Source of the DNA: Dehalococcoidia bacterium UBA2991
Lineage (GTDB): Bacteria; Chloroflexota; Dehalococcoidia; Tepidiformales; Tepidiformaceae
Direction of reading: 5' to 3'
Assembly (NCBI GenBank): GCA_002346645.1
Contig: DEAD01000008.1
Coordinates: 229,492-288,057 of the forward strand
Length of the DNA stretch: 58,566 nucleotides
In this document: positions 17,219-26,237 of the stretch, piece by piece
How positions within the stretch are numbered: the first letter of the stretch is position 1
How the letters are laid out: each line of letters begins with the position of its first letter
Translations under genes and position numbers: made by a program
The notes under the pieces: model-generated
Database searches by the model: none
What the model was told of the DNA's origin: nothing
The model's input: the letters and a program-made list of their open reading frames with translations, nothing else

Positions 17219-18448
17219 GTGTCAAAACCACTAACAGACATCAAAGTTCTTGATTTTACCTGGGTGCTTTCAGGCCCTTATGCCTCGATGGTGCTGTCCG
17301 ACTTAGGAGCGGACGTAATCAAAGTGGAACGCCCACCTTGGGGGGATGTTGCCCGCACAAGCGGACCCTACCAAAACGGCTGGAGCGGATATTTCTTCAG
17401 TATTAACCGAGGTAAGCGTTCCGTCTCAATTGACCTGCAGCGCAGGGAAGGGCAGGCACTAATCCTCGACCTCGTCGAGAAGGTCGATGTAGTAATGGAG
17501 AACTTCACGCCAGGAACAATGGAGCGGCTCGGCATCGGATACGAAACGCTACGCAAACGAAACCCCGGGCTCATCTATGCAAGCACCTCAGGCTTTGGAC
17601 AGACAGGCCCCTACCGAGACTACCCAGCCGTCGACATCATCGTGCAGGGAATGGGCGGCGTGATGTCAATCACAGGGGAACCAGACGGTGATCCAGTACG
17701 TCCAGGAGTTTCCTACGGGGACATCGTAGCCGGCCTCTACACGGCGATAGGAATCTTGGCAGCCCTACATGACAAGCAACAGACTGGAGAGGGACAGTCT
17801 ATTGACATCAGCATGTTAGATGCCCAAGTAAGCGTGTTGGAAAACGCCATCATGCGTTACTTTGTTACCGGTAAGGTGCCCACGCCATTGGGAACTCGCC
17901 ACCCAAGTGCGACACCATTCCAAGCCTTCCCAACTAAAGACGGTTGGATCGTAGTAGCGCTGGCATTTCGGGACGAGCAGTGGCCCATCCTTTGTGCACT
18001 GCTCGGTGTGACAGACCTTATAGACGACCCACGCTTCGACACAGGCCCTAAACGGACCGCCAACCATTCTGTCCTAGAACCTCTTCTGTTCGAAGCCTTC
18101 CGAAGAAAACCCTCTGAGCACTGGCTGAAAGAGTTCTTAGCCGCTGACATCCCGAGTGGACCACTCAACACAATCTCAGACGTAGTAGCCGATCCTCAAG
18201 TGAAGCACCGGGAAATGATTCAAGAAGTTACCCACCCCGTAGCTGGCACCATGCCTGTGGCTAATACCCCTATCCGCCTTTCCCGTTCAGAGTCGGGGAT
18301 ATCTGGCCCACCGCCAAGCATGGGAGAGCATACCGCTGAGGTCCTCAGTGAATTGCTTGGGCTCGGGCTGGAAGAGGTTGAGCAGTTACGCGCTTCGGGG
18401 GTGGTGGCAACAGAAGGTGGGCCAGATATCTCAGAGCTAACCCGGTAA
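17219..18448 (+). CDS. CaiB/BaiF-family CoA-transferase (copy 1)
   Basis: Class III CoA-transferase of 409 residues that would move CoA between carboxylic acids. The N-terminus VLDFTWVLSGPYASMVLSDL is followed by ADVIKVE, GFGQTGPYRDYPAVD with the catalytic aspartate at D139, and QTGEGQ. The family includes formyl-, carnitine- and succinyl-CoA transferases and also racemases. The GTG start is chosen because the conserved domain begins at once and a TATACT box sits 8 nt upstream. It is read divergently from the Rieske/aldo-keto operon. It probably activates an acid released by the oxidative enzymes (inference). Confidence 0.93.
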   Translation: MSKPLTDIKVLDFTWVLSGPYASMVLSDLGADVIKVERPPWGDVARTSGPYQNGWSGYFFSINRGKRSVSIDLQRREGQALILDLVEKVDVVMENFTPGTMERLGIGYETLRKRNPGLIYASTSGFGQTGPYRDYPAVDIIVQGMGGVMSITGEPDGDPVRPGVSYGDIVAGLYTAIGILAALHDKQQTGEGQSIDISMLDAQVSVLENAIMRYFVTGKVPTPLGTRHPSATPFQAFPTKDGWIVVALAFRDEQWPILCALLGVTDLIDDPRFDTGPKRTANHSVLEPLLFEAFRRKPSEHWLKEFLAADIPSGPLNTISDVVADPQVKHREMIQEVTHPVAGTMPVANTPIRLSRSESGISGPPPSMGEHTAEVLSELLGLGLEEVEQLRASGVVATEGGPDISELTR

Positions 18449-18671
18449 AGGGTTTGCTCGAGAGCTTTCTCTGACCAGAGGTCTTCATCAAAGGGGATCT
18501 AGCCAGTGCACCCACCGGCAAGATGTTCACAACATCCAAACACTTCTTTGGCTATATACGAGTCCCGCTCGAAGTGAAGAGGAGGATCCTCTAGCTCGGT
18601 TTTGAGCCTAGGGCCAGATGGGCGGCGTACACTGCGAAAAGTGGCACAACAGCGAGCATGAGGACAGCACA

Positions 18672-19643
18672 ATGAACATAGCACCCCTTGATATTCCCAG
18701 CCGACTCGACGACGAACACCGACCCCTATTCGAAGGAGCCCCCAGGCCCATGCGGGACTGGTCTGACATTCCTGGCACGAGAGCGCGAATGACAGAAATG
18801 CGATCAACCCTGCCACAGCCGACTTTGCCTCCGAACGTACTGATCACAGATCGCCAGGTTCCAGGGCCCGCTGAGAATCCGGATATCAACGTACGGCTCT
18901 ACCAGAGGAAGGATTTGCCTAAGCCAGCAGCGGCTCTTTACTGGATTCACGGTGGCGGCATGGTAATGGGGAGTGTCGAAATGAATGACCCATACTGCTC
19001 CAATATCGCCGATGAACTGAATGTGCTGGTGGTTTCAGTTGAGTACCGTCTTGCACCAGAGAACCCCTTCCCAGCACCCCTTGAAGATTGTTACGCAGGA
19101 CTGCTTTGGCTGTGGCAAGCGCAGGAGGAATTAGGGCTGGACCCGACCCGTATTGCCGTCGGGGGTGCAAGTGCAGGCGGGGGACTCGCAGCCGGAATAG
19201 CGCTAGCTGCACGAGACCGGGGGGAGATCCCCCTTTGCTACCAGCAGCTCGTATATCCAATGCTTGACGATCGCAACACCACACGTAGTAGTCATGCAGT
19301 TCAAGACTCTCGTACATGGAACCGTGAGGCCAACCTCGCTGGATGGAATGCATATCTAGCAGGAAACGCAGGCAAAGAGGACGTGTCACCCTACGCCGCA
19401 CCAGCACGAGCGACTGCCCTTGAAGGTTTGCCCCCTGCCTATATCAACGTCGGGGACCTAGATCTATTTGTTGACGAGGACGTTGCCTACGCACGAGCGA
19501 TGGCAGATGCAGGTGTCCCAGTCGAGCTGCATATCTATCCTGGTGCATATCACGGTTCGAATAGCGCAGTGCCAACCTCAGCCCTTGCGAATCGATGGTC
19601 AGCAGACGAGCTTTCTGCTCTCCGCAGAGCTCTTATCGGCTAA
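18672..19643 (+). CDS. HSL-type alpha/beta hydrolase (esterase)
   Basis: Hormone-sensitive-lipase family carboxylesterase of 323 residues. It has the oxyanion motif HGGGMVMGS, the nucleophile GASAG, an acidic residue in the NVGDLDLFVDE segment, and His in GAYHGS. The ATG at 18672 is preferred because GAGGA lies 8 nt upstream; an in-frame ATG at 18618 would add 18 unconserved residues. The gene stands alone on the plus strand, 223 bp after a CoA-transferase, and converges on a flavin monooxygenase. A short-chain ester is the expected substrate. Confidence 0.92.
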   Translation: MNIAPLDIPSRLDDEHRPLFEGAPRPMRDWSDIPGTRARMTEMRSTLPQPTLPPNVLITDRQVPGPAENPDINVRLYQRKDLPKPAAALYWIHGGGMVMGSVEMNDPYCSNIADELNVLVVSVEYRLAPENPFPAPLEDCYAGLLWLWQAQEELGLDPTRIAVGGASAGGGLAAGIALAARDRGEIPLCYQQLVYPMLDDRNTTRSSHAVQDSRTWNREANLAGWNAYLAGNAGKEDVSPYAAPARATALEGLPPAYINVGDLDLFVDEDVAYARAMADAGVPVELHIYPGAYHGSNSAVPTSALANRWSADELSALRRALIG

Positions 19644-19709
19644 TTGAAGTTGTTGCGCAGCCGACAACGCGCAGCTGTCACAGTGGCTTCTACCAGTACC
19701 TAGGGAGCG

Positions 19710-20942
19710 CTATGCGCGTTCCGGTTGGCGATAGTTTGGAGGCGGCTCGTGGCCAACCCAGGTTTTCCCAATATTTTCATAGTGACGGTATGAAATCAGG
19801 GCGTGGGTGGCTGCCTGGTGAGCATCTCGAAGCTTTCGCTCAAGTGGATGTTCCATCCGGCTTGCTGTCGTTCCCGCTGTATTGTGGAGCATCCCCACAG
19901 CCTGCCGAGTGGACTGCGCAGCGTGCGCACAAGCGAGGAGGGCAGGACGAGCATGTTCCCAGTCAGGAGTGAGACGTCCCCCCTGCGAGGGAAGAGGACC
20001 GAGATGGTCCTCGAGAGCATCCTGTGTCTCCATTACGAAAGCACGAGCTGCCTGCAAGGTAGCTTCTGCTTCACCGATACGATATTGGGCCTGAGGTTGC
20101 TCCTTAAGCATTGAGCCAGAACCCCAAGGAGTTTTTACCTTTGCAAGCTCGATGAAGGAATCAATGGCACCGCGGCACACACCAAGGGCGCAGGCAGCCT
20201 TGTTATAAACAGCGTGAGTAGGATTGCGATAGGTAGGATTTTCCCAAATTTCGCTAGAAGCGAGAGCAACTTCAGGAAGGCAGTGCTCAGGGGGAACATA
20301 GCAGTCCGTCATTCTCACATCGTGGCTCCCAGAACCGCGCATTCCAGCGGTGTCCCAGGTTTCAACTACCTCAAACTCCCCACGTGGAACCATGTAAGAG
20401 TTCACAGGTGTCTTTCCCGTTTCCTCATCGGTTACCTGAGAGGCCATGACAAAGTTCCAAGTAGCATTGTGGCTACCACTTGCAAAGGAACCTTGGTAAT
20501 TGAGGCGCCAGCCATCACCTTCACGCCGGGCCTTACGGCCGGGGTTAGGACCATTGGGCGGACCAAGCCCTGAGCAAACAAGAACATCCCAGTCATCGCA
20601 GATCTTATGAGCTAGCTCAGGTTCCATACGACGAATGACCAGGGCATTGATCTCAGAGTTGATATGGACACACCAACCGACAGAGCCATCAATGGCAGAA
20701 GCGGCCTCCACGTTTTCAATCTGCTGTCGTGCCCTTACATTCTCGCCACCTAGTTCGATAGGTAGCACGAAGCGATAAAGCCCGTTATCTGCCATCTCCT
20801 TGGAAGCCCACTCTGGGAGGTGGCGAAGCTCTTGAGCCTCATCTCCTGCCTGAAGAAGCATCTCCTTCATGCCGGCAATACGCTCCAACATAGGCGTCTG
20901 CTTAAGCACATCCTGTCGTTCGATGATCTCGGGTCGAACCAT
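19710..20942 (-). CDS. Acyl-CoA-dehydrogenase-fold flavin monooxygenase (paralogue A)
   Basis: A 410-residue member of the acyl-CoA dehydrogenase superfamily in its HpaB/HsaA-like monooxygenase branch (group D flavin enzymes). Shared with two other genes here: MVRPEII start, RFVLPIELGGE, AIDGSVGWCV, INSEINAL, SGLGPPNG, and a late HNTAGTTASRMEHPLERKLRDAH region. Such enzymes use reduced flavin from a separate reductase to hydroxylate phenols or oxidise other carbon skeletons. The start at ATG 20942 is set by GGGAG and by the paralogues; an upstream ATG at 21011 would add an unconserved tail. It lies 120 bp downstream of paralogue B on the same strand, probably a tandem duplication. Confidence 0.88.
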   Translation of the reverse strand: MVRPEIIERQDVLKQTPMLERIAGMKEMLLQAGDEAQELRHLPEWASKEMADNGLYRFVLPIELGGENVRARQQIENVEAASAIDGSVGWCVHINSEINALVIRRMEPELAHKICDDWDVLVCSGLGPPNGPNPGRKARREGDGWRLNYQGSFASGSHNATWNFVMASQVTDEETGKTPVNSYMVPRGEFEVVETWDTAGMRGSGSHDVRMTDCYVPPEHCLPEVALASSEIWENPTYRNPTHAVYNKAACALGVCRGAIDSFIELAKVKTPWGSGSMLKEQPQAQYRIGEAEATLQAARAFVMETQDALEDHLGPLPSQGGRLTPDWEHARPALLACAHAAQSTRQAVGMLHNTAGTTASRMEHPLERKLRDAHQAATHALISYRHYENIGKTWVGHEPPPNYRQPERA

Positions 20943-21062
20943 GCCTGCTCTCCCAGTAACTAAGTGGCGGAATTGTAGAGCTTTCGGGGGGAAGTTTCCC
21001 CCCCCACTCAAGCAAAAGTGCTAGCGTAGAAATTCCACGTAGCTTGGTCACTACAAATCGGC

Positions 21063-22286
21063 TTACGCACGAGTTGGGGTCGCATACTGCGGAGGTGGTT
21101 CCTCACCAAGATAGGTTCGACCCATACTCCCGTAGTGCCGCCAACTAACACCCCCATGGGCTGCCGCCTGATGGGCATCCCTTAGTTTTCGCTCGAGCGG
21201 ATGACCCATGCGACTAGCCGTTGTTCCAGCAGTGTTATGGATCGTGTCAACAACATGCCTACAAGACTGTGCCGCGTGCGTGGATGCAAGCAGACCCCGA
21301 CGAGCCAGGGGCCAGTCAGGGTACTCTCTACCGCCATCCAACGGGCCAAGGTTTGCCTCAATTTCATCCTGGGTTTCCATTAGAAACGCACGCGCAGCGG
21401 CCCAAGTCGCTTCCATTTCACCAAGCCGAACTGGAGCTTCAGGAAGATCTTTTAGAAGGGACCCGGAGCCCCATGGAGTTTTGGTAACCGCTAGCTCCGT
21501 AAAAGAATCGAGAGCCCCCCGTGCAATTCCAAGGGCAACCGCCCCTTTGTTGTAGGGAACCTGGATAGGATTGCGATAGGTGGGATTTTCCCAGTTCTTG
21601 GTGGAAGCGAGAGCTGCCTGAGGAAGTACCTGCTCAGGCGGAACATAGCCTTCGATCCGAACATCATGACTGCCAGAGCCACGCAAGCCTGCCATATCCC
21701 AGGTGTCAACGATCTCGAATTCCCCCTTAGGAATCATGAAGGCAGCTTCCGCTTGTTTGCCCGTTGTAGGGTCCATCGTTTCTCCGGTGAGAATGAGATT
21801 CCAAGTGGCACTATGGCATCCACTAGCAAAGGCACCTTGGTATTTGACACGCCAACCATCACCTTCTCGTTGAGCCTCGCGACCGGGGAATGGCCCATTG
21901 GGGGTTCCGAGACCGGAGCAAACCAAGTAGTTCCAGTCATCACAGATTTCATGGGCAAATGCGGGATCCATCTGCCGGAGAACGAGGGCATTGATTTCGG
22001 AGTTGATCTGTACGCACCAACCAACGGAACCATCGATTGCTGCAGCAGCCTCTATTACCTCGATCTGTTGGCGGGCCAATAGATCCTCTCCACCCAGCTC
22101 TGCAGGCACGACCATGCGGTAGATACCAGCATCGACCATCTCCTTTACAGCCCAGGCAGGCATGTGCCGGATTTTCTGAGCCTCGTCGCCCGCCTCAATA
22201 AGTGCTTCCTTCATATTGGCAATACGGTCGAGTATTGGAGTTTCGTGAAGCGCCTCTTGGCGCTGAATAATCTCAGGTCGAACCAT
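21063..22286 (-). CDS. Acyl-CoA-dehydrogenase-fold flavin monooxygenase (paralogue B)
   Basis: A 407-residue sister of the genes at 19710 and 24586, with the same blocks MVRPEII, RMVVPAELGGED, AIDGSVGWCVQINSEINAL, CSGLGTPNG and GTTASRMGHPLERKLRDAH. It appears nearer to the 24586 copy (both have QMDPAFAHEICDDW) than to 19710. A GGAGG ribosome site lies 8 nt before the ATG. A SnoaL-like gene starts divergently about 70 bp away. No flavin reductase is adjacent. The substrate is unknown; the family covers phenol, steroid-ring and sulfur-compound oxygenases. Confidence 0.88.
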   Translation of the reverse strand: MVRPEIIQRQEALHETPILDRIANMKEALIEAGDEAQKIRHMPAWAVKEMVDAGIYRMVVPAELGGEDLLARQQIEVIEAAAAIDGSVGWCVQINSEINALVLRQMDPAFAHEICDDWNYLVCSGLGTPNGPFPGREAQREGDGWRVKYQGAFASGCHSATWNLILTGETMDPTTGKQAEAAFMIPKGEFEIVDTWDMAGLRGSGSHDVRIEGYVPPEQVLPQAALASTKNWENPTYRNPIQVPYNKGAVALGIARGALDSFTELAVTKTPWGSGSLLKDLPEAPVRLGEMEATWAAARAFLMETQDEIEANLGPLDGGREYPDWPLARRGLLASTHAAQSCRHVVDTIHNTAGTTASRMGHPLERKLRDAHQAAAHGGVSWRHYGSMGRTYLGEEPPPQYATPTRA

Positions 22287-22354
22287 GGTTAGCCTCCGGT
22301 CTGGAATTAGCAGCGGGATGATACAACCTAGAGTGGGCAGATTACGAGGGCTGC

Positions 22355-22795
22355 TTGTGCGACACTTGTAATCTAATGGAGTCAGCAGCGCTCACCATTG
22401 TAGCTAGCTACATTGAGCGAGTTTGGAACCGTGGCGATAGCTCCGCGGTGACCGAGTTTTGTGCAAACCCATACACTCGACACGACGCGAACCAAATACG
22501 GTTGATGAGCCACCTTGAGCAGCTTCATCGCGTCGAGAGTGAGCGGGCAGCAGGAACAGCAACGGACGGACGCAGCCTGCATTTTGAGACCCTATTGCTC
22601 TCCGGAGATGGGCAAGACATCACATGGGTATGGAACATGACTGGCCCAACAGGAACGGCACTCGCGAAGTCAAGCGTGCCGAAGGAAGTTGTGGGAGAGG
22701 AAATACGTATTTGCGGTATCGAGGTGTTCCGCGTGGCAGATGGACGCATTAGCGACGTCTGGAACAGCCCCCCCATGGCAGGCCACTGGGGTTAG
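22355..22795 (+). CDS. SnoaL-like / NTF2-fold small protein
   Basis: A 146-residue protein with the cone-shaped NTF2 fold pattern: an N-terminal helix IVASYIERVWNRGD, ADP-like Asn-Pro-Tyr-Thr-Arg-His pocket residues, and C-terminal strands GIEVFRVADGRISDVWNSP. SnoaL-like proteins act as cyclases, isomerases or limonene-epoxide-type hydrolases; polyketide cyclisation is not implied here. The start is uncertain: TTG at 22355 follows GAGGG by 4 nt, while ATG at 22376 lacks any ribosome site. It is divergent from a flavin monooxygenase and may isomerise or dehydrate its product (inference). Confidence 0.75.
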   Translation: MCDTCNLMESAALTIVASYIERVWNRGDSSAVTEFCANPYTRHDANQIRLMSHLEQLHRVESERAAGTATDGRSLHFETLLLSGDGQDITWVWNMTGPTGTALAKSSVPKEVVGEEIRICGIEVFRVADGRISDVWNSPPMAGHWG

Positions 22796-22868
22796 CCTAA
22801 GCTCTATAGTTCCCCGCCAAAGCTAAGCAATGAGAATGAATGCTGGGCTAAGTAGCGGACAAAGCGGG

Positions 22869-23138
22869 CTAGCTCGGCGGCCCCATTTCCGAAAGGCTAT
22901 AGACCGAGTGCCCACTCACGTATGCCGCCGTTCGTTCGGCAAACTCTGGTGCTCCCATAAAGGCGCCCAATGCTTCCATGTCCACGCCATAGGCAACAAT
23001 CATGGCCGTGTCCTCATCAGCTTTCCCCACCAAAACTTTGCCGGTAATGAACTGCGATCTTGCAGCTTCATCCCCATCAAAAACTGCCTTCCAATCTTCG
23101 AAGCTGGACTTCAGGTGAGCCAATATCAGGAGATCCAT
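22869..23138 (-). CDS. Small dimeric alpha/beta-barrel-like protein
   Basis: An 89-residue protein beginning MDLLILAHLKSSFEDWKAVF, with a second half AYGVDMEALGAFMGAPEFAE. The pattern of strand, helix, two strands and helix suggests a ferredoxin-like dimeric barrel (DUF3764- or ABM-like). A perfect AGGAGG site sets the start at 23138; a longer frame from 23186 has no support. It may be a detoxifying or regulatory protein. It lies between a SnoaL-like gene and a Gfo/Idh/MocA gene; no family assignment is certain. Confidence 0.6.
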   Translation of the reverse strand: MDLLILAHLKSSFEDWKAVFDGDEAARSQFITGKVLVGKADEDTAMIVAYGVDMEALGAFMGAPEFAERTAAYVSGHSVYSLSEMGPPS

Positions 23139-23267
23139 ATTTCCTCCTATCTGTAGCAGGTCCCTTTGCAGGCGTTGAGCTTTCAACCCAGCATTACATC
23201 TTTACTGCCCCCTATAACTTTTGGGCAATCCATGGGTGTCCCCTATTGGGGGGCGGGAAATGAAGCG

Positions 23268-24359
23268 CTATAAGTCGGATACCTCAATCGTATGACCCGC
23301 TTTTGCGGCAGCGTAGACCCCGTGAACTGCCTCCATGGTATTGAGGTTGTCGCGACCGCTGGTGATCGGCACCTTTCCATCCCGAATGCACCGTGCGAAG
23401 TGAACTATCTCATTCGTGAAGGGATTCTCACTGACGAGACCCTCCATGTCCGGTCCAACCTCGGAAAAAGCATTGAGGCCATTGTGCCCAAGCTTGGTTT
23501 CACGAGCCTCAGAAGCGATGCGTGCGGGAGCATGATGCTGGTCTACCACGTTCCCTTCGGGCTTGGGCTCGGTATAGATCGTGCCTTTCGACCCAAGAAT
23601 AAGGGACTGGTAATACCAAGGAGTGCGAGCGCTATAGCTAGAAAGGAGCGTGCCCATCGCTCCGCTGTCAAACTCGAAAGTAGCCACAGCTCGGTCCTCA
23701 GCACCATTTCGCATGAGAGGGTGGTCACCCCAGGTTTTAGCCGTTACCCGGACGACGTTTCCGACAAAATAACGGAGCAGGTCAACCTGGTGAGTACTAA
23801 CCATCATGACGCTACCCCCTCCATTCCGTTGCGCATCAAAGCCCCACCAATCGTCGCGGCTCATGCTTCCAGGAAGGGCTGCACCGAACCAACTATCCGC
23901 CCTGCAAGCCCAAATATCTCCAAGCTCTCCGGCCTCAATGATTCGTTTCACGTTCTGATAGTGAGGTAGGTATCGCAGCATCTGCGCGACCATGAAGGTA
24001 ACACCAGCATCTTCACAGGCAGAAACCATTTCGCGGGCCTCAGGCACAGAACAGGCCATCGGCTTCTCCAGGAGGACGTGCTTGCCAGCACGGGCAGCCT
24101 GGATTGTGTTGCTGGCATGCTGATCATGAATAGTAGCGATATCAACTGCATCCACATCGTCCCGGGCAAGCAACTCCGCGGCATCTGTATAGACAGCACT
24201 AGGATCCACGCCAGCATCGGCAGCATAGGCCTGGGCGACTTCTTCACGAATATCGCAAACAGCAACGAGCTCAACCTCGTCACGATAATTCAGGAATCCA
24301 TCCATATGGGCACGGGAGATTCCACCACTTCCAATAAGACCAACACGTAGAGGGGGCAT
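23268..24359 (-). CDS. Gfo/Idh/MocA-family oxidoreductase
   Basis: NAD(P)-dependent dehydrogenase of 363 residues. It shows the Rossmann motif GLIGSGGIS near residue 8, the EKP motif at residues 98-100 (catalytic Lys), and the family C-terminal domain with AVATFEFDSGAMG. Members oxidise or reduce sugars, inositols and related polyols, or act on haem-like and aromatic diols. GGAGT lies before the ATG. It runs towards the small barrel gene on the same strand (129-bp gap), and the ThuA-like gene elsewhere in the window is a frequent partner of this family. Substrate not readable. Confidence 0.9.
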   Translation of the reverse strand: MPPLRVGLIGSGGISRAHMDGFLNYRDEVELVAVCDIREEVAQAYAADAGVDPSAVYTDAAELLARDDVDAVDIATIHDQHASNTIQAARAGKHVLLEKPMACSVPEAREMVSACEDAGVTFMVAQMLRYLPHYQNVKRIIEAGELGDIWACRADSWFGAALPGSMSRDDWWGFDAQRNGGGSVMMVSTHQVDLLRYFVGNVVRVTAKTWGDHPLMRNGAEDRAVATFEFDSGAMGTLLSSYSARTPWYYQSLILGSKGTIYTEPKPEGNVVDQHHAPARIASEARETKLGHNGLNAFSEVGPDMEGLVSENPFTNEIVHFARCIRDGKVPITSGRDNLNTMEAVHGVYAAAKAGHTIEVSDL

Positions 24360-24585
24360 GACAACTCCTATGAAAACTGAGTTTGGTGGAGCCCAGACTA
24401 TAAGGCTTTAGAGAAAAGTGTTGATTACCAGAGGTGAGTAAACTTTCCGAAATAACAGAACAGTGGACATCCTGTAGCCAACAAAATGAGGTCCACTGTT
24501 TTCAATTAGCAGTACCACCTTCTAGTTTTGGAGTCACACAATTCAGTAGTATTGCGTTCTTGAATCCTAGTGAGAGAGTGGGTCA

Positions 24586-25818
24586 ATGGTACGACAAGAA
24601 ATTATCGACAAGAGTAGCGAGCTCCAAAAGACGCCAATGGCGGAGCGCATTGCAAACATCAAAGAGGAACTCATAGAGGGGGGAAATGAGGCGCAACAGC
24701 TGCGCCGCTTGCCAGACTGGGTTTCCAAAAAAATGGCCGACGCAGGTCTTTACCGCTTTGCCATGCCGAAAGAGCTCGGTGGAGAGGACATGCCAGCACG
24801 AGGGCAGATCGAGGCAATCGAAGCTTCTTGCGCCATCGACGGGTCAATCGGATGGTGCGTACAGATCAACTCCGAAATCAATGCCCTCGTTCTCCGGCAG
24901 ATGGATCCTGCATTCGCCCATGAAATCTGCGATGACTGGTACTACCTCGTCTGCTCAGGCCTAGGGACGCCAAATGGTGAATTCCCAGGGCGTAAGGCTC
25001 AGCGCGAAGGCGAGGGCTGGCGCACAACCTACCAGGGTGCATTTGCAAGCGGTTGCTTCAATGCCACTTGGAACCTCGTGTTGAATCCAGCAGCTGAGGT
25101 TGTTGACCAAGACACGGGAGAAATGGTCGACGCCTCCTTCATGGTACCAAGAGGTGAATTCCAGCCGGTCGATACTTGGAACATGGCCGGCCTACGCGGC
25201 TCGGGGAGCCACGACGTACGTATCAACGACGAGCACGTTCCCGACAAACACGTACTACCACAAAACGCCCTTGATTCCACAAAGCATTGGGAAAACCCCA
25301 CATACCGGAACCCCTCCCAGGTTCCCTACAACAAGGCTGCTGTCGCACTCGGGATTGCACGAGGCGCGATCGACACTTTCGTCGAACTAGCGACGGTGAA
25401 GACACCTTGGATGTCTGGCTCACTTCTTAAAGAGCAGCCGGAGGCATACATTCGGCTGGGTGAGATGGAAGCTACACTCCGAGCAGCTCGAGCCTGGGTA
25501 ATGGAGTCCCAGGCAGAAATAGAGGAAAACCTGGGGCCGCTGGACGGTGGTCGCTCAGTCCCGGAGTGGCACCTGCTTCGAAACGGCCTGTTGGCCTCGA
25601 CGCATGCGGCACAGACCTGCCGGCATGTAGTGGATGTAATCCACAATACAGCCGGGACGACAGCAAGCCGTATGGAGCATCCACTTGAGCGAAAATTACG
25701 AGATGCCCATCAGGCAGCAGCCCACGGCGGTGTTAGTTGGCGACACTACGGAGTCATGGGCAAATCGTGGCTTGGGGACGAGATTCCACCGCAGTACGCG
25801 GAGGTAAAGCGGGCCTAA
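24586..25818 (+). CDS. Acyl-CoA-dehydrogenase-fold flavin monooxygenase (paralogue C)
   Basis: Third member of the set (410 residues), on the opposite strand to A and B. It keeps the same blocks, MVRQEII, RFAMPKELGGED, AIDGSIGWCVQINSEINAL, CSGLGTPNG and GTTASRMEHPLERKLRDAH, and has a 2-residue longer loop at VVDQDTGEMVDA. The ATG has only a weak GAGAG upstream. It ends 8 bp before a 26-nt perfect palindrome and 60 bp before a rho-independent terminator, so it is probably the last or only gene of its transcript. The three paralogues within 6 kb point to local duplication with strand inversion. Confidence 0.88.
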   Translation: MVRQEIIDKSSELQKTPMAERIANIKEELIEGGNEAQQLRRLPDWVSKKMADAGLYRFAMPKELGGEDMPARGQIEAIEASCAIDGSIGWCVQINSEINALVLRQMDPAFAHEICDDWYYLVCSGLGTPNGEFPGRKAQREGEGWRTTYQGAFASGCFNATWNLVLNPAAEVVDQDTGEMVDASFMVPRGEFQPVDTWNMAGLRGSGSHDVRINDEHVPDKHVLPQNALDSTKHWENPTYRNPSQVPYNKAAVALGIARGAIDTFVELATVKTPWMSGSLLKEQPEAYIRLGEMEATLRAARAWVMESQAEIEENLGPLDGGRSVPEWHLLRNGLLASTHAAQTCRHVVDVIHNTAGTTASRMEHPLERKLRDAHQAAAHGGVSWRHYGVMGKSWLGDEIPPQYAEVKRA

Positions 25819-25826
25819 CATTCCAT

Positions 25827-25852
25827 CCATAAAGGCCTCGAGGCCTTTATGG
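25827..25852. repeat. 26-nt perfect palindrome after monooxygenase C
   Basis: Both halves (13 nt each) are exact reverse complements with no spacer, centred on CTCGAG. It begins 8 nt after the stop codon. It could fold as a hairpin that protects or ends the message, but there is no T-run beside it; a true terminator follows at 25879. Confidence 0.8.
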
Positions 25853-25878
25853 GACACGGGGTTATCAGGGCAAACTGT

Positions 25879-25914
25879 AAAAGAAACGCTCTCTCACAAG
25901 GGGGCGTTTCTTTT
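25879..25914 (+). terminator. Rho-independent terminator
   Basis: An 11-bp stem (25879-25889 with 25904-25914) and a 14-nt loop; the right arm ends in GCGTTTCTTTT, supplying the T-rich tract. It fits as the end of the monooxygenase C transcript. Confidence 0.75.
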
Positions 25915-25985
25915 CTATTTCCATAGTTTTCCAAAGAGGAGTTGGGGGAGCTGCTATAAGTAGCGATCTCCTATCAAGAAATCGT

Positions 25986-26186
25986 CAAGGAAACTGCATC
26001 CACGCTAGACATGTTTCCTTGTTCAAGATTAGCCTTCCTTGCGTTGGAGGCAGGGCAATCGGAGCACCGAAGGGAAAGTCTTAGGACTAACCGGACGGAA
26101 ACGCGGGCCAAGGGAAACCGGGGGCTGCCAGCTTCGAGAAACCACCTTCAGAAGAAAGCGCTCCACTCTCGAGTGGAGCGCTTTTT
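25986..26186 (+). ncRNA. Possible structured non-coding RNA, unknown family
   Basis: The 419-base gap 25819-26237 has no plausible gene, and after the first terminator it holds about 200 nt that look structured. A 9-bp stem pairs 25986-25994 with 26013-26021. GGCAG (26049) can pair with CTGCC (26125), enclosing small hairpins CGG-AGCA-CCG (26060-26069) and AGTC-TTAG-GACT (26077-26088) and two GAAA tetraloop-like sites. A strong terminator ends it at 26186. It does not match the tmRNA, RNase P, SRP, 6S or common riboswitch motifs I know. The strand is chosen from the stronger T-run. It could instead be an unstructured spacer. Confidence 0.25.
26155..26186. terminator. Strong hairpin terminator, probably two-way
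   Basis: A 14-bp stem, 26155-26168 paired with 26171-26184, with TTTTT on the plus strand after the right arm and a shorter CTTTCTTCT on the minus strand. It would end a plus-strand RNA and also the CocE-type gene whose stop is at 26238. Confidence 0.8.
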
Positions 26187-26237
26187 CATGGGCACAACGA
26201 AAGAAGTTTTCTTCCTAGATTCCCTCTTGGCTTCATA

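Noticed and set aside
19710..25818. The paralogue cluster as a transposon-borne unit
   Set aside because: No transposase, terminal repeats or target duplications are visible around it.
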